A stretch of DNA of 64,000 bases from Pratylenchus scribneri (lineage: Eukaryota; Nematoda; Chromadorea; Rhabditida; Pratylenchidae), in NCBI GenBank assembly GCA_030063045.1, contig JAQSEB010000042.1, positions 620,001 to 684,000 on the forward strand, given 5' to 3'. The notes beneath the pieces were generated by a model, which saw only the letters and a program-made list of their open reading frames with translations, ran no database searches and was not told the DNA's origin. A program made the position numbers and the translations under genes. Below, piece after piece: positions 48,775 to 60,202 of the stretch. How positions within the stretch are numbered: the stretch's first letter is position 1; each line of letters starts with the position of its first letter.

Positions 48775-50451
48775 ATGAAAACAATTTTGTTTATTTTAAT
48801 TGTTTTTATTAACATTTTTGAATATTTGGCTACTGGCAAAGATGGACAAAAGAAGGATAAAACAATAATAGATTGGGAGAAATTAGAGCTCGATGCACGT
48901 TTCCCAAGTTGGTCAAATGCACATGAAGAATTTGATAAATCTCCGCTATTGGAAAATCCAAGCAATTTTGTGCCACATCAGCCAAAGGGGAAATTAGATC
49001 AAACAAATCAGACTCAGACAACAGCAAGAGGTTTGCATTAATTTCTTTGATTAGAATTGAATTATAATTAGCATTAAATTAAATTAAAAATTAAAATAAT
49101 ATATAATTTTAATATATTAATTTTAGAATTAAATTTGGGCGTATCTAGCCACTCGGCAAGTATTTCCAAAAAGTTTAACCCACCAAAGGTCATCCACTAT
49201 TTGTCACCAACGTATGTGGAAACTAATGCTGCAGGCTTCAAAGATGTTATCCAAAATTGTAAAAATTAATGCTTTAATTTTATTTAATAAATTTAAGCGA
49301 ATATTCTAATTTTTGCGAAATGATGATGAGAATAATTTAGTAGTTGATATTAGTAAACTTCACCCATAATAAAAATTATTGTTTAATTTATGCATAAATT
49401 TTAAATGAATTGGCCTTATCGAAAACTGTACGAAAGGATTGACGAGAGGTTTTAATCCAAGGCTTTATTAATTAGATTTATACTTATTAGATTAGAGCTG
49501 AGAATAAAACTCTGTTCTTTTTTATGATTTTCTAAATTTTTAGCGTTAATTTAAATTTAAAATTTAAAGTGACCGGAAAGGATGCCCCAGTCAATGAAAA
49601 TGAAGAAAAACATTTGGAAAAACAACGAAATGCCTCACATGCACCAGTCATTCAGCCTATTTTACAACTAAATTCTGGCACATCGATGATAGGACAAAAT
49701 ATTGGGCCCAGTCAACATAATTCTGATTCCGTAACTGCCGAAAATCGAGAAAATGTTCATCATGAAAGTCCATCGCAAATTCATCAATCGAAAATTGCAA
49801 AAATAGTGCAACATTTCCCTGGACAACATAAATTAAAACAACAAAATTTTGGACAGTATTCTTCTCCTGGAATAGGCCAAGAATCATCATCGTCAGCTGG
49901 AGTTCACGGTCACGGGTATTATCAACAAATTCCTGCTGGGCATCCTCAAATATTGCCACAATTTCCTGCTGATCCGAATTGGCAAATAACGTTGGAAACA
50001 AATTTCCCACATCCAAATCAAAATATGTCACAGTCCGGTAATTTTAATTAATTTTAATTTGTGAACACAAAATTCACAAATTAGAAGAACAAACAATGAA
50101 ACATTTTGGGTGAATTTTTCAAATATTTATCAAAAATATCCATTAAAAATAAAATTTCTAATTTATGAAATAATTTTAGAGGTGGAAAAATTGTTCAAAA
50201 CAATTAAAGAAAATTTGGATGAATTATATGAAAAATATCACAGTTTGAAAAACGAATTATTTAATCTTTTCTATTATGAAATAAACCACGCGAATATTAT
50301 GAATGGAGAAGAAAAGAAAAAATTGGAAGAAAAAAGAACTAAATTGGAAAATGAAAAAAAAGCGGTAGAGGAGCAAATTCCGATAATGGCAAATAAAAAG
50401 CAAGTATACGAAAAATTTATTCAATTGGTGGCTGGAAAAGAGCAACATTAA
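48775..50451 (+). CDS. Family B secreted protein B6, canonical four exons, 375 aa
   Basis: Exons 48775-49030, 49127-49258, 49570-50037 and 50180-50451, every intron phase 1. E1: signal peptide M-K-T-I-L-F-I-L-I-V-F-I-N-I-F and a short tail with N-F-V-P-H-Q-P-K-G-K-L-D-Q-T, a piece also found in B2 exon 3. E2: L-N-L-G-V-S-S-H-S-A to D-V-I-Q-N. E3 is the longest of the family: L-T-G-K-D-A-P-V-N, a unique Ser/Asn/His-rich insert, I-G-Q-E-S-S-S-S-A-G and a tail (P-A-G-H-P-Q..F-P-H-P-N-Q-N-M-S-Q-S) nearly identical to B2 exon 4. E4: coiled coil E-N-L-D-E-L-Y-E-K-Y..A-G-K-E-Q-H. Start chosen because a TCATTTTAG acceptor ends five bases upstream. Confidence 0.78.
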
Positions 50452-51965
50452 AATGGAAGATAAAGATATACAAATCCTTTTTTAATTCGTATTTTTGGTC
50501 TTTATATTTTTTTCAACTCCATCATTTATGGGTGATTATGAGACTACTAAAACCATTCATTTCTAAACCAATTCAATTAAATTTGTAAAAAATCTTTCAT
50601 TTTTTAAAGATGTTATCAATTTCATTATGAAAAATATTCATTCTTTTGTAATTCTATTTCTGGGGAAAATAGAAAATTTCAATTATAATTTATATTAATC
50701 AAAATTATTTATTCTATATTTTATTTGGTTAGTTCTTCTTATTTTTTAAAATTTTTTCTGTTTGTCATTTAATTAAGTTTATATTTAATTGGCATAAATT
50801 ATTGCTTTCAAATTTTTATTTTATTATACAATCAAAATATAATTGCGAAAATTTTCGAAACAATTTTCACTTTACTTTCAAAATTGAAAGTTATTCGGTA
50901 TTTAGTCATAAACTAGGACACAAATATATCAATTTTAAGTTTAATAAATTAAAAAATTTTATTTGCTTTTTAAAATGAATTTGATTAAGAGGAACGATTT
51001 GAGAAATTTTTAAAAATTTTCAAAAATTTTAAAATAAAATTTAATTTTTTAATTAATTAATCTTAATCCAAACTTTAATTGCCGTCATTTTTATTCCTTT
51101 TTTGAATCCAAGATCCATTATAAAAAAATAAGGAGTGTGAGGGGAGGATAACGCGTACGTAGATTGTTATGAATTTAACTTTGATGAGATTGAGTAGAAT
51201 GTCCTGCCCAGGAAGAAATCGATTGATTTCTGATTATTTTACTAAAGATATTTCAGAATAATTAAAACTTAAATTATTAAATATTTTTAAGAAATATTTA
51301 TACTATTGAATTCTACTCGATTTGTTGAACATTTTGAGCCCAAGATTGAATATCCTAGCTAAATTTATACTAAAGTTATGGCCATAAACTTTGAATTTGC
51401 CTCTTTTATTAATTTTGTCACAATTTTGTGGCCAATTAAAATAAATTAACCATTCTTGTACTCAAAATGTTCGCCATACGGAGAAGAATACAATGGTTTA
51501 AAAATTATTCCAATTAATTTTAGAGTTAAAAATATGATTCAAATTATAAATAATTCAAAGACAAATTAAACCACAAATATGCCCAAAAGGGAGTGGAAAG
51601 ACAGGCATTAGGCCAGCAGGGCAATAGCTAAGTGAATGTCAGTGTGTGAGTGAGGATTATTTTATAAAAAATCATAAGACATTAAGATTAAAGGCATTCA
51701 TCATGGGTTCATTTTTATATTATTTTCGAGTAAATTTATTAAAAGATTATATCAAAGGGAATTCTATGCAAATTCACTCTTAAATTAATAAGACAATTTC
51801 ATTTCTAATTTCGGGCCTGAATATAAAATATTTCGGTATAGAAATTTGCCAAATTATGCTAAAATTCTTATATCTCCAACTAAATTGTGTATAATTTCTT
51901 AAGGAAAAATAAAAAAATTTATTTAAATTATAATAATTTAATCATAATTTGTCCATTTTAGAAAA
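50452..51965. other. Spacer before B7
   Basis: AT-rich, with the foldback at 51302-51497 and the ACAAATTAAACCACAAATATGCCC phrase common to B spacers. No gene. Confidence 0.55.
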
Positions 51966-54156
51966 ATGAAAAGAATTCTATTTATTTTAATTATTTTTGC
52001 CAACATTTTTTACAATATGGCTACTGGTAAAGATGGAGGAGGTGAACCATCACAAAGGAAGGGTAAAAGACCATTATTAGAAAATGAATCGCCACCGGCT
52101 GATCAATCCCGTCGAACAAAGGGAAAATTTACTGCTGATGGTGAACTTTCGAAGGCAGCAGCCGGAGGTTATTGTTAATTCATATGCTAAGCCAATTAAA
52201 TTATAGATTTAATTAAAAATTTAAAAAAGTGAAATATATAAAATTAATTTTAAAGGATTTATTAATTTCGATGAAACAGAAGAGCCAACAGAAATTATAT
52301 CATCCCAAAAGAAACCCAAACAACAAAGAATTTTCCGTCAAAAGACCACAGAAATTATTAAAACAAATCCAGCTGATTACAAAGGTCTTGTTTAATAATG
52401 TATAAAATAAATTAATACTTTTTAAAATAAATTTAGAGATGCGAAAAGCAATGAAAAAAATTGATGAAAATTTGTATAAATTGGACAAAAAATATGATAG
52501 GTTGGAAAAGGAATTAAGAAATATTCACAAATATGAAATACAAAACGCGGATTATTTGACTGAAGAGGAGCAGAAAAGAATTGATGAAAATAAAAATAAT
52601 TTGAACATTGAAAAAACAGAGCTAGAGAAGCAAATTGCGGATATGGAAAAGGAAAGACAACAAATTATAGAGCAAATTCAGGCAAATGATACGATTGCGA
52701 TAGGCCAAGATTCGTCATCGTTGGGTGAGTCAATGATGGGCAATAGGCATCAATGGCTTCGATTTCTTAAAAAATCTCCAAAAATTCAGGGGGAAATTTC
52801 TAGAAATCGAAAAATTCAAGGGGTTAAAAATTTCTAGAAATCGAAAATCTATATTTCGGTGCCAAAAATGACCGAAAATCGACATCGAATAAAAAAAATC
52901 AAAAATCGAAGCCATCCCTGTTAGACTTCAAACAAATTAATTGGCAAATTTCAATTTTTAAAGAGACAGGAAATTATGCACCAGTCGATGATAATCAGAA
53001 AATTGTTCGGCGGCAAAATCCATTACAAACTCGCAATCCTCATCAGCAACAAATGCAAAGCTCAAATTCATTCCATCATTACCTTCAAGAGCAAGAACAA
53101 AGATTGGGACAAGAAATTGCTGCTAGAATAGACCAAGGATCATCTGCATCTGCTTTTGGAATTGTAGGACATCATCAACAAATTCAAGGGCATCATCAAT
53201 TGCCACAATTTTCTGTTGATCAGAAACAGCACATGAAGGGGAAAACAAATTTGTCACATCCGAGTCAAAATATGTCACATTCTGGTAAGTAAAATTAATT
53301 CTAATTTATGCTTTTATTTTATTACAAAACATTAAAATATTTTTGACAATTTTGCTTTTTATCTATCTAACGCACAAGGCACAACTATGGATACAAAATT
53401 TATTAAAGTAAATTCATGAATGCATTGCTGATTCGCTTTCTCTTCCTCCTCTCGCTCTCGATGATGGCAAATTTAAGCCAGACTTTTGCGCATCTACCCA
53501 ATGTCGATATTTGCGACCGAAATTTATGCATCTAAAAATGAATCACAACCTAAAGATAAAGATATACACACCAAACCTACACCTAATAAGAAACCTACAA
53601 AACCAAAAGGCCTATACTAATTTTAGATTTCTCCGCCATGTCACTCACTTCGCGACATTTATCCGTTCAATCCCATGCTCCGAACCCCTAACTCTAAACT
53701 CCTAGTGTTGGCCTTTTGGGTTGTAGATATTTTAGCTATTGGAGGTAGATCTCTAGGATGTGGTTCATTTTAAATTTTTGGATGCATAAATGTCGGTGCG
53801 CAAATTTCAGAATACCAAATTTAATTGACAGAGTTGCCTATCACTCTGCCCCCCCCCCCACCAACTCTCTCTCCCCCACCCCAAGTCCTCTATTACCTTG
53901 AAGTTTTGTATTTTTTAAATATTTATCCATTAAATAATCAAATTTATACTTTTAAGCTTTGAATAAATTAAACAAAAAATATGTTAGGTTGGAAAATGAA
54001 TTAAAAAATATTCACATATATGAAAGTCAAAACGCGGATTATTTGACCGAAGGGGAGAAGAAAAAAATTGATGAAAATAAAGCAGAGATACAGGCGAAAA
54101 TTGCGATAATGGCAAATGAAAAACAACAAATGATGGCTGGAAAAAAGCAGCATTAA
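51966..54156 (+). CDS. Family B secreted protein B7 with two coiled-coil exons, 379 aa
   Basis: Exons 51966-52167, 52256-52384, 52437-52724, 52964-53284 and 53957-54156, all phase 1. Signal peptide M-K-R-I-L-F-I-L-I-I-F-A-N-I-F, then M-A-T-G-K-D-G-G-G-E-P-S-Q. The usual E2 end is spoilt: the Q codon before the normal donor is TAA. A GT eleven bases earlier (AAAG/GTCTTG) is in phase and avoids the stop. The third exon is a coiled coil that runs on into an E3-like I-G-Q-D-S-S-S-L-G instead of ending. A true E3 follows (E-T-G-N-Y-A-P-V-D-D-N-Q, D-Q-G-S-S-A-S-A). A second, shorter coiled coil ends A-G-K-K-Q-H. The two coils share N-I-H-x-Y-E-x-Q-N-A-D-Y-L-T-E, so one arose by duplication of the other. 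Confidence 0.7.
52747..52920. mobile_element. Worn MITE in B7 intron 3
   Basis: Right end AAAAATCGAAGCCATCCCTG mirrors a degraded left CAATGGCTTCGATTTCT. Internal words GACATCGAAT and ATTTCGGTGCC recur in the element at 58307. No target duplication is seen, so the left limit is approximate. Confidence 0.5.
53505..53810. repeat. Foldback element in B7 intron 4
   Basis: GCGACCGAAATTTATGCATCTAAAAATGAA (53513-53542) returns as TTAAATTTTTGGATGCATAAATGTCGGTGCGCA (53770-53803). The inside includes the less AT-rich text CACCAAACCTACACC. A C-run and CCAACTCTCTCTCCCCC follow at 53850-53880. Confidence 0.55.
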
Positions 54157-55117
54157 ATTGGTAGTAGTACAATTTCATATTTGATCATATTTTTGGGCTT
54201 ATTTTAAATATTCCTTTTGTTCAATTCTATCATTTGGGGATTGACTGACTGACTGATTGAGTATTCATTTGAAAACAATTCTATTAATTTACACAAATTG
54301 GATAATTTTTAGTTTATTCTTTTGTAATTTTATTACCGTGGAAAAATAGAAAAAATTTTCAATTAATTTAAATTGATCAAATTTATTTATTCTATATTTT
54401 GTTTGGCTAATTTCTTCATATTTTCTAATTTTTTCTGATTGTTAATTTAATCAAATTTCTATTTTATTGGCATAAACTGTTATTACAAAATTTTTTTTTT
54501 ATACAACCAAGAAAGTTGCAAAAATTTTCGAAACAAATATCATTTTACAAAATGATTGATTTATTAAGCATAAAATTACAAATTCAGTTAATTTTGAATG
54601 AACTATGTGGCTAAATAAGATAAATTAATCTTGAGCTTAACTCATTATATAAAGCAGAATTGTTTGGTATCCAATTTGATTTATTTTATATTTAAAGGGA
54701 TATGATATGACAAATTAAATTCTAATTTTTATTTCTATGACAACATTAAACAGTCTTTTTCTGAAAATCAGAGGTCTTCTATTAAAGTTGATCCCAATTC
54801 TTTTGCAAAATGGTAAAATATAATATTTAGTAGTCCAGCGGTCTTATTTTCATTTTTGATTACCTGGCAAAGCAGATGGTTACAAGAATAGAATAATCTT
54901 CTCAATTCTCATTATCATTTTCTTTATAAACATCTGCTTTCACCCAATTCTTGGCCCTATTCACACCAATTCATCAGATTTGAACAGCTGAAAATTTACA
55001 TATCCATCAAATGCGATATAAAATTAATCTCCCCTTGATATTTGGAGCGCTTATTACCATTCATAATTCATTGTGTCTATTTGAAACTTGTAACTAAATA
55101 TTGGTTATATTGTTGAA
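54157..55117. other. Spacer before the membrane protein gene
   Basis: AT-rich, no gene apparent. The 3' part (54780-55110) is less repetitive and probably holds the promoter of the next gene. Confidence 0.45.
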
Positions 55118-56269
55118 ATGACTGATGCCAAACAACAATCCCATCATTTTTGTTGTTGTTGTTGTCAGTCATGTTTTGGCCTGGCCTACATTGTCGCTGT
55201 GTTGGGCATTGCGATCACCGTTGGCCAATACTTCTATTTGACCAATATCACTGAAAATGGTTACAATTTACATTCAATCAATATCTCCACCTCTACTAAC
55301 CTAACTGAACAGGAGATACAAGAATTGAATTCCTTTTTCAATCAAACTGGTATTTTAAATGGATGATATCTAATTTGCAGAAAAAAACATTGAATTGAAG
55401 AAAAAAAAACATTGAAATTGCAGAAAAAAAAGTATTGAAAATGCAGAAAAATTTATACCGGTTTAGTGGGTTTGTCCTAGCTCCTAGACCCCTAAAACCT
55501 ATATATATTCGATAGATCTCGTCAAGTCGCGTCTATAGTTTTAAACCACTTAAACCATTTTATGGCTTTTGTTTCAAAACCAATTAAACCATGGCAAATT
55601 ATATACCAATCTATGCGTCTTGACGTGTTCTATCCAATGGTATTTTCTGCATTTTCAATACTCTTTCATGCAATTTCAATTTTTTTTCTGCATTTTAAAT
55701 ATTTCCCTATTTTAAATTTGTAAAAATTTTAATTTTCAGATGAAGCCAATTTGCAACTGATAAAAATGGCCATCGACAATCCAAAAATGTATCTTCTTTC
55801 TGAAATTGTGATGGAAATTTTGCCGTGTGTTTTGTTGCTAATTGGTCTATGCACAAAATTTGCCTTTCTTCTAAGGGCATATTTGTTTGTTAAGGTTGGG
55901 AAATTACGATTTGGGGAATTTCCAATTTTTGACATGGAAATGCAATTTTTGAATTTTTGAATTTTTTTTTCAGATTTTTCTCCTCTGCATCGCCCAATGC
56001 GTTCTCATTGTTTTCATCATTGCCCCCCTGGTTCCACTAATTTGGCATCGTCAAACAAATGGTTTTTAAATGTCAAATAGAAATTGTCTAAATTTCCCAC
56101 AGTTGTCCTCATCCCCTTCGCTATTTTGGTTGCCGTTTTCTTACTCTACGATTTCCTTTGCCTATTAGCCTATTTCATAGTTTACCGGACTTATCGACAA
56201 ATCAAAGAGGGGGGCATGGTCCATATTGTTGTGAACACCGGAGGCAATATGTATGGAAAATTTGGATAA
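55118..56269 (+). CDS. Multi-pass membrane protein, 213 aa
   Basis: Four exons in frame: 55118-55349, 55740-55894, 55974-56061 and 56103-56269. After M-T-D-A-K-Q-Q-S-H-H-F comes a cluster of five cysteines (C-C-C-C-C-Q-S-C), then TM1 (F-G-L-A-Y-I-V-A-V-L-G-I-A-I). A loop with possible N-glycosylation sites (N-I-T, N-I-S, N-L-T) follows. TM2 (L-P-C-V-L-L-L-I-G-L-C), TM3 (L-L-C-I-A-Q-C-V-L-I-V-F-I-I-A-P-L-V-P) and TM4 (L-I-P-F-A-I-L-V-A-V-F-L-L) precede a short polar tail ending N-M-Y-G-K-F-G. The four-TM layout resembles small nematode membrane protein families, but I do not recognise the gene. Its lower AT bias and lack of family B features show it is an unrelated gene caught inside the array. 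Confidence 0.8.
55376..55707. repeat. Foldback FB1, copy 4, in intron 1 of the membrane protein gene
   Basis: Core GATCTCGTCAAGTCGCG and CGTCTTGACGTGTTCTATCCAATGG as in the other FB1 copies. It is enlarged on the outside by ACATTGAAATTGCAGAAAAA units, inverted at 55643-55700 as TTTTTTCTGCATTTTAAAT. Confidence 0.65.
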
Positions 56270-56819
56270 AGTTAAAGTCGAAAAAGCAAAGTCTCATTAA
56301 AAGAAAAAAACAGCCACAAATTGATTTTTTTCCAAACATTTTGTGTTTTTGTTTTGCCAAGCATTTTTTCACAGCATTTTATATTGATCAATCTTGGGCT
56401 CAAAATGTTCGTTACATTGAATAGAATCCAATGAAGAAAGAATTGATTAAAAATATTTTATTCAAAAGGAGTTAAGTTTAAAATTAAATGGAATTGATTG
56501 GTCGGCATAAACTATAAAAACCATAAATTATATACAGCTAATTTATTCGAAATATGGGTTTGTTGGGCAGTGGCACTGATTGAAGGGTAAATGGATGCTT
56601 TGTATTTGGTTTAATGGGAAGGATTGGCCATTGCAAATTTAAATTGGGGGTAAATGCATTTTATGGATGAAACGGATGATTTATTGACAAACCCTTGATC
56701 AACAACCCTGCTGATACATTGCTGTGGGGCATTTTAAAATAATTCGCGCAGAATTGTGGCTTCAGTTTTCATTCAAATATTAATCGAATGAAATTTGCAT
56801 TTATAAATTTTTAGAAAAG
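56270..56819. other. Spacer before B8
   Basis: Carries a half of the B intergenic repeat (CAATCTTGGGCTCAAAATGTTCG, 56390) and the GGTCGGCATAAACTATAAAAACC phrase. It reads through into the B8 TTTTTAG acceptor at 56808-56814. No gene. Confidence 0.55.
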
Positions 56820-59353
56820 ATGAAAAAAATTCTATTTATTTTAATTATTTTTATAAATAATTTTGAAAATATGGCTGCTGGTGGAGATGAAGGTGAGCCA
56901 TCACAAAGGAAGGATAAAAGGCCATTAGAAATAATTGATTTGGATTCCGATTCGTCAAATACAGATCGGGAAGAAAATGCCGGAATAAATCAAGCAGCAA
57001 TTCGGCCTGCAGATGCACATTTTAATTCATTAACAAATACACTTGGAGGAGAATTTGGCCAACATCAGAGAGGTTTAATTTATTTTTGAGAAATATTAAC
57101 TGTGAAAGAAATTTAATTTTTTTCTAAATAATTTAATAAATTAATCAAATTTTCAAAAGGAATTAAAATTGGTGGACAAAGAGGCCAAGCAAATCCATCC
57201 AAAAAACTCAAATCTTCAGAACCAAAACCAACCATTCAACTGAGGCCTGTAAATTTCAGAGATGTTGTTCAAAAATGTAATTTAATTAAATTAATTGATT
57301 ATTTCGATTTTTCTTTTTTGTTAAATTTTAAAATGTAAAGTGGCCGGAACATCTTCTCCTGCTGATTTAAAAGATATAAATTTGGGACACAGTGGAATTC
57401 AACAACAACCACGATTATACCCGGTAAACCTTACATAAATGACGAAATATTTGTGCCTAATAACATTGAAAAAAATTTTTAATGCAGATAAAAATTTCCT
57501 ATTAATTTATTAATCAATTTATTTTAGATACCAATAGAGCCTAAAGATAAATTCATAGTTAATCATCAGTCGCAACCGCAACATAATCTACCCGCGGCAG
57601 TTTCATCTATGATGGTACAAAATATTGGACAAAGTCGACAAAAACATTCATCATCGGCAGCTATTAAATTAATCAACTTTTCAAAAGAAATTAAAATAGG
57701 TGGAAAAAGTGACCAAACAAATCCATCCAAAAAACTGGAATTCTCTGAACCAAAAATAATTTATTATGATTCACCAAAACACTTTGATGTGGAACCTGGA
57801 AATTTCAAAACTGTTGTTCAAAAATGTAATTTTTTTAATCAAATTTTTTGATTTTAATCATTGAATTAATTCACATTAGATTTTTGTGTTTTTTTTCATA
57901 ATTTTCATTTTATTTAAAATATAAATTAAAATTTTAGTGACTGGAAAGAATGCACCGGTCAATGATAATCAAGAAATTGCTGCTCATCATCCAAATCCAT
58001 TACAAAATTTCAATCCTCAATCTCAATGGGGAGGAAAAATTCATCAGGGACAATTACAAAATCAACAACAATATTTTGGACATTCTGCTGCTGCTGGAAT
58101 AGACCAAGGATCATCGTCATCGGCTACTGGAATTCAAGGACATCCTCAATTTTCACGATTTGCCCCAGGATTGAATCAACAAATGTCTGCGACGAATCAT
58201 CCAAATGAAAGAAAAATTGGTGATTTATTAAGGGAAGAAAATGACAAGCTTAAATTTAGGATGCTTTTGGTAATATTTTTCTAATTTCTGCACTGTCAGT
58301 CCAGTGCAGGGATATTTTCGATTTTCAAAAAAAAATTATCAAAATTGAAAATCGAAATTTTGGAGGGTCCATTAAATTTTCCAAATAGAAGAACGAAATT
58401 TCGAACCCAAAGTGATCGAAATTCGACATCGAATCAAAAAAAATTTCATTTGAATTTTTAAAATTTTTATTTTGGAGTAAAAATTAAAAAATTTGATAGT
58501 CAAAAAAAGGTCATAAGTAAGATGTTCAAAGTTAAAAATTGTAACGAAAAAGTGACTTTTCCTTAAATATTTGAAAGAAAATTGTGCCAAAAATCATTTA
58601 AATATTCTATATAATTTTAATTTGCGATTTTTAAATTTTTCTAAATCGAAATTTCAGTGGGGAAGGGATGGAAAATTTTCCGAAATCGAAATTTTGGTCT
58701 TAAATTAAAATGACAGAAAATCGACATCGAATCGAAAAAATCGAAAATTGAAGCAATCCCTAGTCTAGTAATTTAAAAGTCTAAATTTTGAAATAGAAAA
58801 ATTCGAAAGCTATTTCCGTGGTTAAAGTTTAAGATAAGGAAAAATTGGGAAAACTGCATACAATTAGAAAAATTAATCTTCTTAAATTGTAAATGGAATT
58901 TACATATTATTTAAAATATATATTATTTTTATATGCTGAAATTAAGAAATATTTTGTTTGAGAAATAATCCCTTTCTAACTTTCTATACGAATGATTAAA
59001 AAATTAAATAGACTTTTAAGCTAATCTGTTATTTAATTCTATTTACCTAAAATTATATAAAATAAAAAATTAATTTTTAAGAAATCAATGAAGCGATTGG
59101 AGAAATTGATCATAAATTGGATAAATTAATCGTGGAAGATCACAATTTGGGATTAAAATTGGATAGAATTAACCATGATTTACATGTATATCACATCAAA
59201 TTAGTAAAATTGAGCGATGAAGAAGTCCAACAAATGGAGGCACGAAAGACTGAATTGAACCAACAAAAAATGTTATTGGTCAGTCAAATTGCGCAATTGC
59301 AATTTCAAAAAGAACATTTACTGAAGCAAATTCATGTAAATATCCCAAAATGA
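56820..59353 (+). CDS. Family B secreted protein B8, six exons with an exonised intron end, 434 aa
   Basis: Exons 56820-57072, 57160-57276, 57341-57423, 57528-57825, 57938-58219 and 59082-59353. E1: signal peptide M-K-K-I-L-F-I-L-I-I-F-I-N-N-F, then G-E-P-S-Q-R-K-D-K-R-P and an acidic tail. E2: G-I-K-I-G-G-Q-R-G-Q-A-N-P-S-K-K. A short exon (L-A-G-T-S-S-P-A-D) is joined in phase 0 to the fourth. That exon begins E3-like (M-M-V-Q-N-I-G-Q-S..S-S-S-A-A) and then reads I-K-L-I-N-F-S-K, a translation of what is intron in its siblings, before a second E2 (E-I-K-I-G-G-K-S to V-V-Q-K). A normal E3 (L-T-G-K-N-A-P-V-N-D-N-Q-E, I-D-Q-G-S-S-S-S-A) and a coiled coil ending H-V-N-I-P-K follow. The E3 donor is taken at 58220 by comparison with B9. 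Confidence 0.72.
58307..58762. mobile_element. hAT-like MITE in the last intron of B8, 456 bp
   Basis: Starts CAGGGATATTTTCGATTTT and ends AAAATTGAAGCAATCCCTA. Flanks GTCCAGTG and GTCTAGTA agree at six of eight. Both halves carry GACATCGAATC. The same intron of B9 reads GTCCAGTGATTTAAAAAG without the insert (62454-62472), an empty site. Confidence 0.8.
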
Positions 59354-59422
59354 AGTGACATTTAAATTGGAAAAAAAACAAATATTTTTACTATTGGATC
59401 AAATTATATTCACATCACATGG

Positions 59423-59762
59423 CAGGGATCTCAGATTGTACCCCTACGGGGGGCATTTGCCCCCTTTTTGAGATTTTGCCCCCTTTTGTGCCCCCCGAGC
59501 CGAGTTGCCCCCCAAATGCCCCCTTTTGATTTTTTGTTAAATTTTCCCCAAATGGGTCATTTTTAGTTAAAATTTTTCGCTGCGCGGCCATATTTTGGTC
59601 TCATTTTTCGCTGCGCAGCTATTATTGGCAAAAATTTTCGCATTTTTGGCACTTTTTAAAAATGTCCCCCAAAATGCCCCCTTTTTTATCGAAAATGCCC
59701 CCAAAATGCCCCCTTTTTCTTCCAAAATGCCCCCCAAATCGAAAAACCATCTGAGATCCCTG
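59423..59762. mobile_element. hAT-type MITE rich in C-runs, 340 bp
   Basis: Inverted ends CAGGGATCTCAGAT and ATCTGAGATCCCTG, exact 8-bp duplication TCACATGG (59415-59422 and 59763-59770). The interior repeats ATGCCCCC(TTTT) and holds CGCTGCGCGGC, shared with the nested element at 38689. It lies about 70 bases after the B8 stop codon. Confidence 0.9.
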
Positions 59763-60202
59763 TCACATGGACACATTTTTGGACTTTTAAATATCTTTTT
59801 CTGTACATCTATCTTTCTATAAAAAGTACTGAGTCGAGTTGCTCAAAATTTAAATTTATTTTGACTAAAATCTTTTATTTAAAATACAATCGGATTTCAA
59901 GAGAAGTTGGGGCGTCTTTGATGAAGGTATCAAATTGTTCGCCCGAAGGAGGAATTGATTGTTGTTTTCTGAATATTTTACGAACAATATTTTGAACGAA
60001 TTAACATTTTAATTAATTAAATATTTTAAATCAATATTATGCCATTCAATTCCATTCGATTTTGTGAACATTTTAAGCCAAGGATTGATTAACCGAGATA
60101 AATTGACCAAAAATTTTTGATCAAAAACTAAATTTAGCAATTTTATTAATTTTGTTATAACTTTGTTTCCAATTTTAAATTAATCAATCTTGGGCTCAAA
60201 AT

